Positions 43,672 to 53,297 of a stretch of 64,000 nucleotides of DNA are shown here, piece after piece. The stretch covers positions 620,001-684,000 of the forward strand of contig JAWKNL010000001.1 in the NCBI GenBank assembly GCA_041391725.1, given 5' to 3'. Position 1 is the first letter of the stretch. Each line of letters begins with the position of its first letter. Below the pieces are notes generated by a model. The model was given only the letters and a program-made list of their open reading frames with translations. It ran no database searches and was not told where the DNA came from. A program made the position numbers and the translations under genes. Source of the DNA: JAGQVA01 sp041391725. GTDB lineage: Bacteria > Bacteroidota > Bacteroidia > J057.

Positions 43672-44894
43672 AAATACCCCGCCATCGCCGCTGAAACTAC
43701 CAGATACCCCGCCACCATCATCATTCCTCCACTTACGATTTCGTCCAGCTTAAACCACCCGCCGGTAGTGATCATCACCCAAATTCCAACTCCCAGTTTG
43801 AGCAGTTCGGCGGGAAAGGCCACCACATGCCTGTCCATCAGCGAGGTATAGGCAAAAATGGAAATCATCAGCACCGCCGAATACAGCAGGATTTCGGCGA
43901 AAGTATATTCACCGATCTGGGCCATCATGTGGTAAAGCAGGAGGTTGTTGACCACCAGTTGAAACCATACCCATCCCTGAAAAAGGACAGAACCATCGGT
44001 ATGGTATTTGGGTCGGTGGTAAACGTCCTTCACCATTTCCACAGGGTATTTTTCTCTGACATCTTCAGGGCGCCAGCCTGTGGGCATAAACCAGAGCCTG
44101 ATTTTGTCCCACCAGTGGCGGGTGCGCCAGGCATCTTTGGCCAAAGACCAGGCATGCATAAAATTGATCAGCACAGGATTCCAGGTATGGGCGGGAACTT
44201 TGGTTCCGTAAACCGGCGTCACATCGGGCAATTCTTCCTGAAAAGTACCAAACCATTTGTCCCAGAAAATAAATATCTGCGAAAAATTTTTGTCTATGTA
44301 CTCCGGATTGATTGCATGATGTACCCGGTGGTGGGAAGGGGTAACGATGATGTATTCGAGGATGCCCATTCTCCCGATCAGACGCGTATGGTACCAGAAC
44401 TGCGCAAACAGGTGAAGCGGTGCAGTAATGGCTACCACTTTTGCCGGAATGCCGAGGATAGCCATGGGGATATAAAGGAAAAAATAAATCCCCACAATGG
44501 CCGATATACTTTGTCTGAGTGCGCAGGCGAGATTAAACTCTTCGCTGCTGTGGTGAACGATATGGCGGTTCCAGAACAGATTTACCACATGGTCAAACCG
44601 ATGCGACCAGTACCCGGCGAAGTCAATTCCGATAAAGGCAAGAATATAAAGCCAGACCGTGGACTTAATCTCAAAAAGTGCGAAATGGCTGACCATCCAT
44701 TCGTAGCTAAGGATGACGATGGAGAGACCCGTGAGATTTTTGACTGTATTGGTCATGCCGGAGCTGAGGCTGGAAATGGTGTCCAGACCGTAGTTGACCT
44801 GCATTCCCATTCTTTTGGCGATGATGGATTCGAGGATAATCAGCAGAATAAAACCCGGAATCGCATAACTCAAAACCTGTGCGTAAGCTTCCAT
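43641..44894 (-). CDS. Sterol desaturase / fatty acid hydroxylase family protein
   Basis: 417 residues with several membrane helices and the di-iron histidine boxes HRFDH (about 118), HIVHHSS (about 134) and HHRVHH (about 211). A long C-terminal membrane extension (about 290-417) is unusual for minimal members but common in Bacteroidota homologues. These enzymes use oxygen to hydroxylate or desaturate lipids. It is downstream of a MoaD-like gene (60 bp) and convergent with the Rrf2 regulator. Confidence 0.9.
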   Translation of the reverse strand: MEAYAQVLSYAIPGFILLIILESIIAKRMGMQVNYGLDTISSLSSGMTNTVKNLTGLSIVILSYEWMVSHFALFEIKSTVWLYILAFIGIDFAGYWSHRFDHVVNLFWNRHIVHHSSEEFNLACALRQSISAIVGIYFFLYIPMAILGIPAKVVAITAPLHLFAQFWYHTRLIGRMGILEYIIVTPSHHRVHHAINPEYIDKNFSQIFIFWDKWFGTFQEELPDVTPVYGTKVPAHTWNPVLINFMHAWSLAKDAWRTRHWWDKIRLWFMPTGWRPEDVREKYPVEMVKDVYHRPKYHTDGSVLFQGWVWFQLVVNNLLLYHMMAQIGEYTFAEILLYSAVLMISIFAYTSLMDRHVVAFPAELLKLGVGIWVMITTGGWFKLDEIVSGGMMMVAGYLVVSAAMAGYFHFAMRSARL

Positions 44895-44954
44895 AAGGCG
44901 ATTGATGTATCACGCAAGATAGAGGAAAAACTTCGAAAATCCAGCCCGTTGCGC

Positions 44955-45227
44955 TCATCCTCCTGAAAGCGCCTGTACAATAAAAATTTCATCCCCCTCC
45001 TCTACCCTGTCTGATAGCTCATATCTGTCGGCGAGGAGATCCTGCCCTATAAAAATATTTACATGTTCGCGGAGGCAGCCCTGGTCATCGGTAAGGTAAT
45101 GGCGAATGCCGGGGTAACGCAAATCGAGCTCTTCGAGCACGGCGGCGACCGTTTCTCCTCTGACCGGCTCTTCCCGGAGCCGGGGAAAAAAACGCCTGAG
45201 TGCCGAAGTGAAACGAACCATTACCAT
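44955..45227 (-). CDS. MoaD/ThiS-like sulfur-carrier protein
   Basis: 90 residues with a ubiquitin-like beta-grasp pattern (MVMVRFTSALRRFF, VNIFIGQDLL, VEEGDEIFIVQALSGG) and the C-terminal Gly-Gly that is adenylated or thiocarboxylated in this family. No moa, thi or other cofactor genes are nearby, so its partner is unknown. It starts 9 bp after the OmpA-like gene. Confidence 0.82.
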   Translation of the reverse strand: MVMVRFTSALRRFFPRLREEPVRGETVAAVLEELDLRYPGIRHYLTDDQGCLREHVNIFIGQDLLADRYELSDRVEEGDEIFIVQALSGG

Positions 45228-45236
45228 ACCGCAAAG

Positions 45237-45902
45237 CTATCCTATTTTGCCCTTTTTCGCCAGTTTTTTTAATTTTTTGGTGGCATAAATAGCCACCTCT
45301 ACGCGGCGGTTTTGCTGCCTTCCTGCATTGGTTTCGTTATCGGCGACGGGCTGGGATTCGCCATAACCTACGTTGGTCATACGGGAAGGGTCAACCTGCA
45401 AAAGTGTAAGATACTGATTTACGGAAGAAGCCCTTTTCTCAGAGAGAGTCTGATTATATTCATCTGATCCGGTGGCGTCGGTGTGACCTTCAATCAGCAC
45501 TTCGGTGTCGCCATATTTGTTGAGAATCTGGGCGAGATCCTGAAGGCTGGTTTTGGTAGAAGACTTGAGCTCGGAAGAATTGTAATCAAACATAGCCTGA
45601 GAATCGAAGGTAATTTTAATTCCCTCCCCGATCCGTTCTACTTCTGCACCTTTGACATCCCTGCGGATTTCGTCAGCCTGCTTGTCCATATACCTTCCGA
45701 TCAGGGCTCCGGCGGTACCGCCCACTGCCGCGCCAAGAATAGCGCCCACCGCAGTGTTGCCTGCTTTTTTACCGATCACACCGCCTACTACAGCCCCGGC
45801 GCCCGCGCCTATTGCTCCACCTTTGACGGCATTGCTGGTGTTACAGGCCAGACTGAGGGAAACAATGACTATCAGAGAGATTACACCTTTGAATGAATTC
45901 AT
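45237..45902 (-). CDS. OmpA-family lipoprotein with glycine-zipper region
   Basis: About 221 residues from MNSFKGVISLIV. The lipobox is SLSLAC. Residues 30-75 are a glycine zipper (GAIGAGAGAVVGGVIGKKAG, then AVGAILGAAVGGTAGALIG). The OmpA C-terminal peptidoglycan-binding domain follows (about 105-210), with EGHTDATGSDEYNQTLSEKRA and NRRVEV. It should anchor the outer membrane to the cell wall. It is the likely first gene of a unit with the MoaD-like gene. Confidence 0.9.
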   Translation of the reverse strand: MNSFKGVISLIVIVSLSLACNTSNAVKGGAIGAGAGAVVGGVIGKKAGNTAVGAILGAAVGGTAGALIGRYMDKQADEIRRDVKGAEVERIGEGIKITFDSQAMFDYNSSELKSSTKTSLQDLAQILNKYGDTEVLIEGHTDATGSDEYNQTLSEKRASSVNQYLTLLQVDPSRMTNVGYGESQPVADNETNAGRQQNRRVEVAIYATKKLKKLAKKGKIG

Positions 45903-45992
45903 GCTGATACGCATAGTCAGAAAAGATTAGTGGGTTAATGGGTTGTCAAACAAAGGGGAATCGCATCCAAAATAATCGAAAAATTCACAACA

Positions 45993-46026
45993 ACAAAAAA
46001 AGCCCACCCCTTTCGGGGGGGCTTTG
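45993..46026 (-). terminator. Rho-independent terminator of the DUF4407 operon
   Basis: AAAGCCCaCCCC and GGGGgGGCTTT form a strong stem with a TTTC/GAAA loop. On the minus strand it ends in TTTTTTTG. It is 23 bp beyond the DUF4407 stop codon. Confidence 0.8.
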
Positions 46027-46048
46027 GCTTCGCGTCTAAGCTGAAAAA

Positions 46049-47419
46049 CTAATTGGATTCTTCAAATATTTCTTCTTTGTGCGTACCATTTACACCTACA
46101 CCATTGACACCATTGGCACCATTGGCAGCTTGTTTACGGGACTGAAGTTTGATGGTCGCATTGAGGTCGTAATTCATATCGGAGATATAACGGAGCGATT
46201 CTACCTTCTTGTGGTGTTCGATACGGCTGAGGAGGTAATCATAAGGCCCGCGTTTGGTAATAAGTTTGACAAACACCGGTGAGGTCTCCAGCAGAATAAA
46301 CAACATGACAATCAGGTTGCTGATCCACCAGATCGTACTGTCATCGTCTTTCATTTTTTCCAGCACCTGTATTTTGGCGGGAAAACCGATGCCATATCTC
46401 CGTGCCTTTTCTACTGCCGGGCCTACCTGATCTTTTCTGACAACTTCGCGCTCGGCTTTGGCAGCCACGAGTTCGTCGCGCTGAATCTGCAGCAGGCGCA
46501 ATTCTTCATCAATCCCCTGTGCAAAGGCTTCGCGCGCACCGCGCCGCTCGGTTTCCAGATTTTTGACTATGGCAAACTGGGCATCTATTTCTTCCTGCAG
46601 GCGTTTGTTGATCTGATAAAGCTGATTGCTGCTTTCCTGCCATTTTTCGGGAAAGTCCCAGCGGATAAATTTTTTCTCACCGTTATCGTCCTCGGCAAAA
46701 ACCTTGGTGGCGTATTTATTCCACAGGTAGTTGCGGCGGGCTTCATTGGCTTTGATCCGCGGCATATATACATTCACAAGACTGTCATAGGTCTGTTTGG
46801 CTACGCGGTATTCTGCCGATACTTCTCCAAAATCAAAAGAAGTGGGTTTGCCTTCTTTCAGCTTTTTGTATTCCATCCGGATACTGTCCACATAAGCGAG
46901 CTGGAGGCGAATGGAATCCAGGCCGAGGCGGTTGTCGAGCTTGGCCTCTGCTTCTTTTTCGAGCTGGGTGGTATAGGCAAACAGTTCGGAGTTGATCTGA
47001 TTGCGAAACAGTTCTACCTCAATGGGTTTAGTGATCACAATCGAAATCAGAACTGCCAGGATAAGCCGCGGCATAGCCAATCCGAGCTCGTGCCAGGTTT
47101 TGCCCTCCTTCCGGATACTCGACACGATATAGCGGTCAAGGTTAAAGATCATAGCACCCCAGAGCAGCCCAAACATAAAGGCAACAAACACATTATCGAT
47201 CAGCGTGTAGATCGCAAACGAGCCTGAAATTACCGCGAGACAGGCCGTGAGGAATATGGTCGCACCGATTCCCACATATTTGGTATGCTCGGAAGGACAT
47301 GCTTCCAGAATCCGGATATAGGCACCTGCACAGGCAAAGAAAAACCGCTTAAATCCCCCCATACGCTCGGGCGAATCGTCGTAGGTACCAGTGTCGATAT
47401 AATTTGAATAATGATCCAT
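46049..47419 (-). CDS. DUF4407 membrane protein
   Basis: 456 residues. Three membrane helices lie at about 45-150 (IFLTACLAVISGSFAIYTLI; VAFMFGLLWGAMIFNLDRYIV; LILAVLISIVITKPIEVELF). A long coiled-coil region of about 190 residues rich in Glu, Lys and Arg follows, and a fourth helix (TIWWISNLIVMLFILLETSPV). NLDRYIV and ITKPIEVELF are family signatures. Function unknown. It lies 28 bp after a zinc-ribbon/Ig-like protein gene and probably forms an operon with it. Confidence 0.88.
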   Translation of the reverse strand: MDHYSNYIDTGTYDDSPERMGGFKRFFFACAGAYIRILEACPSEHTKYVGIGATIFLTACLAVISGSFAIYTLIDNVFVAFMFGLLWGAMIFNLDRYIVSSIRKEGKTWHELGLAMPRLILAVLISIVITKPIEVELFRNQINSELFAYTTQLEKEAEAKLDNRLGLDSIRLQLAYVDSIRMEYKKLKEGKPTSFDFGEVSAEYRVAKQTYDSLVNVYMPRIKANEARRNYLWNKYATKVFAEDDNGEKKFIRWDFPEKWQESSNQLYQINKRLQEEIDAQFAIVKNLETERRGAREAFAQGIDEELRLLQIQRDELVAAKAEREVVRKDQVGPAVEKARRYGIGFPAKIQVLEKMKDDDSTIWWISNLIVMLFILLETSPVFVKLITKRGPYDYLLSRIEHHKKVESLRYISDMNYDLNATIKLQSRKQAANGANGVNGVGVNGTHKEEIFEESN

Positions 47420-47447
47420 TGTCTGAAGAATTTTATATGGTGGGGGG

Positions 47448-48998
47448 TTAATTTTTAGATGAAAACAGGGATTTCACTTTTTGTAAAATATGCTGCAGCT
47501 CGGTACGCACACTGGCTTTTTCCATTTCCAGCATATCATGGGTTAGGCTCATTTCCTTTGCTTTTTTGATCTGTTCGGCACGCATACGATGGCGGTGCTC
47601 CTTTTGAAGCTGGGCTTCCAGTCTTTCGAGCTCGGATAGGGTTTGGTCAAATTGTTTTTCGTTTAAATCCATGTCTTCAGTTAATTCTTCATTTACCGGA
47701 ATCAGCGACTCTTCCAGGGGGATCGGAAAACGCGTGAGTTGAATGGTGCGGGAAATGGTTCCCGAATGGCCGGTAGCGGTAAGCGTCAGGTAGGTATATG
47801 CCTGTAAGGGCCGGAATCTGATTTCTCCGGCAATGTCCACCTCGCCGACACCATTGTCAATGGTTACAGTATGGGCATTATCTACTTTCCATGAGATATC
47901 GAGGGGTTCGCCTTCGGTAGAAAGTTCTTTTTCTCCGCCAAAATGCAGGATTTTGGGCGGCGGCAGCACCAGCGTTACTTCCCGCGATACCTCCCCGGCG
48001 GCATTGATCGCACGAAGGGTATAAGTGGTGGTACGGTCGGCATATACTTCCGTAGAAGTCTGCCCGGCAAATTCTGCCCCATCGGGCTCGAGTACTACTT
48101 TCTCTGCATTTACCACATCCCAGAAAAGGGTATTGGGCTCGCCCAGCCTGATTGTCTCCAGGCCTGCATAAAACGAAACAATCTCCGGCTTGCCGATGGT
48201 CAGTTCGACTGACATGGTAGCTTCGCCCGATTTGTTGCGTGCGGTAAGGGTACAGGTTCCAGGCTGCGTAAGCAAGGCTTCGGTAAAACTTCTCCCTGAT
48301 ACATCGCCGATTCCCATATCCAGCGAAAGTTCGGCGCCGTTTTCTACTTCCCAGTGAAATATCGTCGGAAAGTCAACCTGAATCGCTCTGTCTGTTGCGT
48401 CAAAATAATGAATGACAGGAGCGTCGAGCGCAACTTCCACGGCTAGCGACCGGGAACCAATGGCATTGCGCGCAGAAAGTGTATAAGTAGTGGTCTCATC
48501 GGCGACCACATCCATGATACCTTTTTTGGGCAGGGTTTCGGCACCAGGGTTAATTTCCACCGCATCGGCTTCAAAAACTTCCCACGATAAGCGGATGGGG
48601 GTACCGAGAACGATTTTTTTATGGCTGGCTTTAAACAGTGTGATGACAGGAAGCGTGCCATGACAGCCTCCGCATACAGTTTCTGAAAGCAGATTGGCGG
48701 TATGGCAACTGCCACAAGTCCAGGTTTCAGATTCTGCAAATAGTTTTTTTGGCTCCTTTTTGGGAGACTTAAATGCTTTTTTGACCGGCACAGAGACTCT
48801 GTTCTCTGCAACATCATCTTTGGGAGCAACAGATTTTTTTCGGCCCTTACCGGAAACAAGGTCATTATTTTTCATTGTTTCATTGAGAGGAACAATTTTC
48901 CCGGTTTCCTCTTTGTCCGTTTCTTTGGCCCGAACTATCTTTCCTGGTTTAGAGCGATTGGTGTTTGGTGTATGAGTTTCATTCAGCGGACTAAACAT
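47448..48998 (-). CDS. Zinc-ribbon protein with Ig-like repeats and coiled coil
   Basis: 516 residues with no signal peptide. A low-complexity, basic N-terminus (1-85) precedes a zinc ribbon (CGSCHTANLLSETVCGGCHG, about 95-114). About four Ig-like repeats of about 85 residues follow, each with a W-E/D/K-V strand and TTYTLxAxNxxG at the end (DETTTYTLSARNAIG, DRTTTYTLRAINAAG). A C-terminal coiled coil of about 90 residues (QFDQTLSELERLEAQLQKEH) closes the protein. I do not recognise a named family for the whole. Lack of a signal implies a cytoplasmic, unusual use of Ig-like repeats, perhaps with the DUF4407 partner. Confidence 0.75.
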   Translation of the reverse strand: MFSPLNETHTPNTNRSKPGKIVRAKETDKEETGKIVPLNETMKNNDLVSGKGRKKSVAPKDDVAENRVSVPVKKAFKSPKKEPKKLFAESETWTCGSCHTANLLSETVCGGCHGTLPVITLFKASHKKIVLGTPIRLSWEVFEADAVEINPGAETLPKKGIMDVVADETTTYTLSARNAIGSRSLAVEVALDAPVIHYFDATDRAIQVDFPTIFHWEVENGAELSLDMGIGDVSGRSFTEALLTQPGTCTLTARNKSGEATMSVELTIGKPEIVSFYAGLETIRLGEPNTLFWDVVNAEKVVLEPDGAEFAGQTSTEVYADRTTTYTLRAINAAGEVSREVTLVLPPPKILHFGGEKELSTEGEPLDISWKVDNAHTVTIDNGVGEVDIAGEIRFRPLQAYTYLTLTATGHSGTISRTIQLTRFPIPLEESLIPVNEELTEDMDLNEKQFDQTLSELERLEAQLQKEHRHRMRAEQIKKAKEMSLTHDMLEMEKASVRTELQHILQKVKSLFSSKN

Positions 48999-49156
48999 AG
49001 CAAAACGGCTTTCTGATTACGTGAACGAGGACGTATTGAGAAAGGCTATGTGATAATAATGGATTCTAAGGCAAGCGATACTAAGGTAATACTTATCTAA
49101 GATGCCCCGCGATCTTTTATCGTCAACTGACAATTTTAATGTCTGAATGAATTTTT

Positions 49157-50341
49157 TCAGATCAGCATCTCCAGTATTTCCTGCGCGCCAAGATCGGTAT
49201 ATCTGCTCTGAAGAATTTCGCTAACACGCTGAATATAAATGCCATCGAGCAGTTCCGGATTGCGCAGGGAATCTTTGAGATATAGCGGGCGGGAAAGTAG
49301 CGGCCCGTTGATTTTTTTGTCCTCCGGCTGAAATGCGCCTCCGGTAAAAAGTGTATTGATATATTTTTTTATATCCGTTTTGGGAATTTTCCGTTCCAGA
49401 TTTTCGCTCACAAACTCAAACATCTGATTCATGGACATAGGTTTATCTTCCTTTAATCCGTTGATCAGCACACCAGATAGTTCCAGCCTTTTGGGTGTAG
49501 CTTTCTGGTATCGGAGTTTTTTGTTGAGAAACTGTACGGCGTTTTCACGGGTGTTGACTTCTTTCGAAATTTCCACTTCGGGGACATCGGCAAAAAAGAC
49601 CATCGGAAGACTTTGATCCTCAGATTCGATTTTATCGACCAGATCTCCGCTGAGCGATTCGACAAATTGTTTGAACGTGCTGTAGCCCAGTTCTTTTTCA
49701 GAGAACGATGGATCCAGCCGCAGCAACTGTTGTTTGAGCCGCGACATAAGCACAGGCTCGTCCTCATTGCGGCTTCGCAGAAAACGCACCATCAGGTCGC
49801 GCCCGTATTCCATATCCGGCTCATCGATAAGGCCTGAAATCGGAGATTCTGCTTCCGGTTTGCCTAATAGTTCTTCCAGCGATTTAAACTCATCGCTGTT
49901 TCGCTTGACCAGCTTGCCCACGCTATGCTCAAAACCCACTATGATTACTTCCTTGCCTCTGGCTCTCAGGCGCTGGATCAGGGGAATAAAATCTGTATCA
50001 CCCGATCCGATCAATATCGTATTGATGCGGGGAAAAAGCTCCATATACTCCATGACATCCACCGCCAGGCGGACGTCTGAGCCGTTTTTACCCTGAAGAT
50101 TGGTTTCAGGCAGGTGAATCAGTTCAAATCCCTGCTCCATGAGGGCGTTCTGGTATTGGGAAAAAATATCCTTTGACCAGTCGGCATAAGCTTTTTTGAT
50201 CAATACAGCGCCTTTGGTCGTAGCAAAATCGACCAGCGGTTCGATCAAAAATGGTTTGCGCTTTGACGGATACACCGTCTCAGCAGATATGGCAAGATTT
50301 TCGAAATCCAGGTAAATAGCTACATTTTGTCCTTCCATCAA
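49157..50341 (-). CDS. NYN-domain nuclease-like protein with OST-HTH/LOTUS domain
   Basis: 394 residues. Residues 1-150 are an NYN (LabA-like PIN) domain: VAIYLDFENLA (catalytic Asp), GSDVRLAVDVMEY and LIGSGDTDFIPLIQRLRARG carry the conserved acidic residues of a metal-dependent RNase. Residues about 180-240 are an OST-HTH/LOTUS domain (LMSRLKQQLLRLDPSFSEKE, GYSTFKQFVESL). A C-terminal helical region of about 130 residues follows. A role in RNA binding or decay is likely (family knowledge). It stands alone. Confidence 0.88.
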   Translation of the reverse strand: MMEGQNVAIYLDFENLAISAETVYPSKRKPFLIEPLVDFATTKGAVLIKKAYADWSKDIFSQYQNALMEQGFELIHLPETNLQGKNGSDVRLAVDVMEYMELFPRINTILIGSGDTDFIPLIQRLRARGKEVIIVGFEHSVGKLVKRNSDEFKSLEELLGKPEAESPISGLIDEPDMEYGRDLMVRFLRSRNEDEPVLMSRLKQQLLRLDPSFSEKELGYSTFKQFVESLSGDLVDKIESEDQSLPMVFFADVPEVEISKEVNTRENAVQFLNKKLRYQKATPKRLELSGVLINGLKEDKPMSMNQMFEFVSENLERKIPKTDIKKYINTLFTGGAFQPEDKKINGPLLSRPLYLKDSLRNPELLDGIYIQRVSEILQSRYTDLGAQEILEMLI

Positions 50342-50360
50342 TCCTCACAAAAAATTTATT

Positions 50361-50500
50361 CTACTTCTGAAACCACAACAGGAAGAAGAACAAGGCAAAG
50401 GTCAAAAACAGGTAATAATGGAAGTAACGAAGCACATCGGCAAAATAGTTGAATTCGCCGCCGAATATTTTTATTTTTTTGGAAAGAAAGCAGGGAACCC
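50361..50500 (-). other. Possible small membrane protein reading frame after the desulfurase
   Basis: A frame runs out of the 3' end of the desulfurase gene and continues as KIKIFGGEFNYFADVLRYFH, then YYLFLTFALFFFLLWFQK and a stop. The hydrophobic end looks like a genuine membrane helix, but no ATG lies in the non-overlapping part, so the start is undetermined. It may be chance. Confidence 0.3.
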
Positions 50501-51645
50501 TACTTTGCGACTTGCGGGATCTGTTTTTTGACAGTTTCCACTGCAAAATCTATTTCTTCACGCGTGTTTTGAATCCCAAATGAAAAGCGGACAGAATTCA
50601 TTAATGTTTCTGTGTCAGCCCCGATTTCACGCAGTACATGGGAGCCCATCAGGGCACCTGAGTTGCACGCCGAGCCACCGGAAGCAGAAATTCCCGCCAG
50701 ATCGAGATGAAAAAGCAGCATGGCATCTCCTTCTCCGCAGGGAAAAGTAGTGTTTAGCACCGAAGGCAGGGAGCGGCCGGGATCCTGTTCACCATTAAAC
50801 CTCACACCCGGAATTTCTTCCATAAGCCGGGTTTTCATATGGTTTTTCAGGCCTATAATATGTGTGCGCTTTTTCTCCAGCGTCTGGGCACAATGCGTCA
50901 GCGCACAGGCCATGCCTGCAATAAAGGCCGGATTTTCCGTACCTGCCCGCAGGTTTCTTTCCTGCCCGCCCCCGTGTATCAGCGGAGGAATTTTTATTCC
51001 CTTCCGCACAAACATAAAACCCGTGCCTTTGGGACCATAAAATTTATGCGCAGAGGCAGCGGCAAAGTCAACCGGAATTTCACTGAAGTTCAGATCGACA
51101 TTTCCCATGGTCTGCACAGTATCTGAGTGAAACAGCGCACCATACTTTCGGCATATCTCTCCTATAGCGGCAATGTCGTGGATTGTGCCGATCTCATTAT
51201 TTCCATGCATCAGACTCACCAGCGTTTGCGGGGAGCGGGATAAAACATCGTTAAGTTCGTCTGTATCTATATGCCCGTTTGAATCCACATTCAGCCAGGT
51301 AACTTTTACTTTGCCTTTTGCCTCCAGGTATTCGACCGAATGGGTTACAGCATGATGTTCTGTACGCGCCGAAACAATATGCTGAATTTTATACGCATCG
51401 ACAGCACCGAAAATAGCGGTATTATCGGCCTCAGTACCTCCGCTTGTAAAAATAATTTCGGAAGGAGATACCTTCAGGCAGGAGGCAATGGCCCTCCGGG
51501 CTTCCTCGATAGCATTTCTGAGTTGCCTTCCATGTGCATGTGTGGAAGAAGGGTTCCCCTGAAAATCGAGAAAATAGGGCTTCATATACTCAAACACCTC
51601 GGGAGAAAGCGGGGAAGAAGCAGCGTTATCCAGATAAACTTTCAT
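50500..51645 (-). CDS. Cysteine desulfurase, NifS/IscS family
   Basis: About 381 residues from MKVYLDNAA. It transfers sulfur from cysteine to a protein persulfide for Fe-S or thio-cofactor synthesis. The PLP-binding Lys is in SAHKFYGPKG (about 203), the active-site Cys in SGGSACNSG (about 324), and GNPSSTHAHG is at about 32. No isc or suf scaffold genes are adjacent, and the gene is followed by a possible small membrane protein (50361-50500). Confidence 0.93.
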   Translation of the reverse strand: MKVYLDNAASSPLSPEVFEYMKPYFLDFQGNPSSTHAHGRQLRNAIEEARRAIASCLKVSPSEIIFTSGGTEADNTAIFGAVDAYKIQHIVSARTEHHAVTHSVEYLEAKGKVKVTWLNVDSNGHIDTDELNDVLSRSPQTLVSLMHGNNEIGTIHDIAAIGEICRKYGALFHSDTVQTMGNVDLNFSEIPVDFAAASAHKFYGPKGTGFMFVRKGIKIPPLIHGGGQERNLRAGTENPAFIAGMACALTHCAQTLEKKRTHIIGLKNHMKTRLMEEIPGVRFNGEQDPGRSLPSVLNTTFPCGEGDAMLLFHLDLAGISASGGSACNSGALMGSHVLREIGADTETLMNSVRFSFGIQNTREEIDFAVETVKKQIPQVAK

Positions 51646-51756
51646 ACAATACAACTAGAGATTCAGCAGTAAGGGTTTACGTTCTGAAAAAACGAATTTT
51701 CAAATATATAAAATGATTTATTATTTTCTGCCCGTTTCACCTAACATCAATTCAAA

Positions 51757-53075
51757 ATGGCAGAACAAACCACGGAGGGACTCAGGCGCACACTGGGGCC
51801 CGTCATGTTGTGGGGGCTGGGTGTGGGATATGTAATTTCGGGCATGTACTTTGGCTGGAACCTCGGTCTGCCGGAAGGCGGCACAGGCGGACTGGCAATT
51901 GCCACCCTGTTTGTGACCATCATGTACCTGACATTCACCTTTAGTTATACCGAGCTGGCATGCAGTATTCCCAAAGCCGGTGGCGCATTTGACTATGCGA
52001 CAAGGGCACTGGGGCCGGAATGGGGATATTTTGCGGGTATGGCGCAAAATATCGAATTTATTTTTGCTCCCCCGGCCATTGCGTTTGCCATTGGCGCTTA
52101 CCTGAATTTGTTGCTGCCCTGGCTGCCTGTGCTGGGAGTTGCCATCTGTGCATATTTTCTGTTTACGGCTATTAATATATACGGCGTAGCTGCCGCAGCG
52201 TGGTTCGAACTGTTTGTAACCATCATTGCTGTACTCGGGCTTTTCATTTTCGCAGGAAGCACCCTGCCCCACTTTTCAGGTGAAAACCTTGTTCACAATG
52301 CGTTTCCACACGGAGCAGGTGGCATATTTGCAGCCCTTCCGTTTGCGATATGGTTTTACCTTGCCATTGAAGGGGTAGCCAATGTCGCCGAAGAGACCAT
52401 CAACCCCCAGCGCAATGTGCTGATCGGCTTCGGTTCGGCCATCGCTACGCTGGTGGGGCTTTGTATTCTCACCTTTGTAGCTTCTGTAGGCGCAGGCGGA
52501 TGGGAAACGGTTGTCTATCAGCCAGGAAGCAGTGATCCGATAGACTCACCCCTTCCACTGGCGATGGCAAAGATAATGGGCGAAAACAGTCTTCTGACCC
52601 GACTCGTAGCCTTTATCGGGCTTTTTGGATTGGTGGCATCTTTCCACGGTATTATTCTTGCTGCGGGGCGGTCAACCTATGAATTTGGAAAGATGGGTTA
52701 TGCCCCGGCTCCACTTGGCAAAATACTTCCCGGAGCGTCAGACACCCGTAAATGCCCTGATTTTTAATATGTGTATTGGCATTATTGCCCTGCTGACCGG
52801 GAAAAACCGCCGAGATTATAACCATTGCCTGTATGGGCGCATTATGCCTCTATATACTGTCTATGGTTGCCCTGATCGTACTCAGGAAAAAGGAGCCGGA
52901 GTTGGAACGACCTTTCAGCGTACCAATGTACCCTTTGTTTCCGGTTACAGCGCTGGTCATTGCATCTGTCGCGCTGGTTGCCGTTTGTGTATATAACCCG
53001 GGGTTGGCGGGTATTTTTGCGCTGATGATGGCAGGAACCTATGCCATACACAAATGGGTGAGCCGCGTGCGATGA
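51757..53075 (+). pseudogene. APC-family permease, ethanolamine-permease-like, frameshifted
   Basis: Open for 336 residues (TTEGLRRTLGPVMLWGLGVG and MYFGWNLGLPEGGTGGLAIA are close to ethanolamine permeases), with about nine membrane helices. The frame then breaks near 52730 just before the conserved PERQTPVNALIFNMCIG, and again at GGGAAAAACC (52799-52808). The third frame gives the normal end (ITIACMGALCLYILSMVALI, ERPFSVPMYPLFPV). Two single-base changes would restore about 439 residues. It may be a sequencing problem or a recently lost importer of ethanolamine or an amino acid. Confidence 0.75.
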
Positions 53076-53297
53076 ATCACCTTCGCCGGCCTGTCTCATT
53101 ACACGGTCATATTTTACCTCAGGCGAAAAGCCATTCCCAATTTAACAGGCAGTTTCTCATTTTGAGAAAAAACGGCACAGGTAAAAAATATTAAACAACT
53201 GATAATCAGCACAATAACACCCTGTGCCAAAATGGAATATGCTTTGATATTTACCATTCATCAAACAAGCACACAAAATCTTATAACAAAGCGACTT

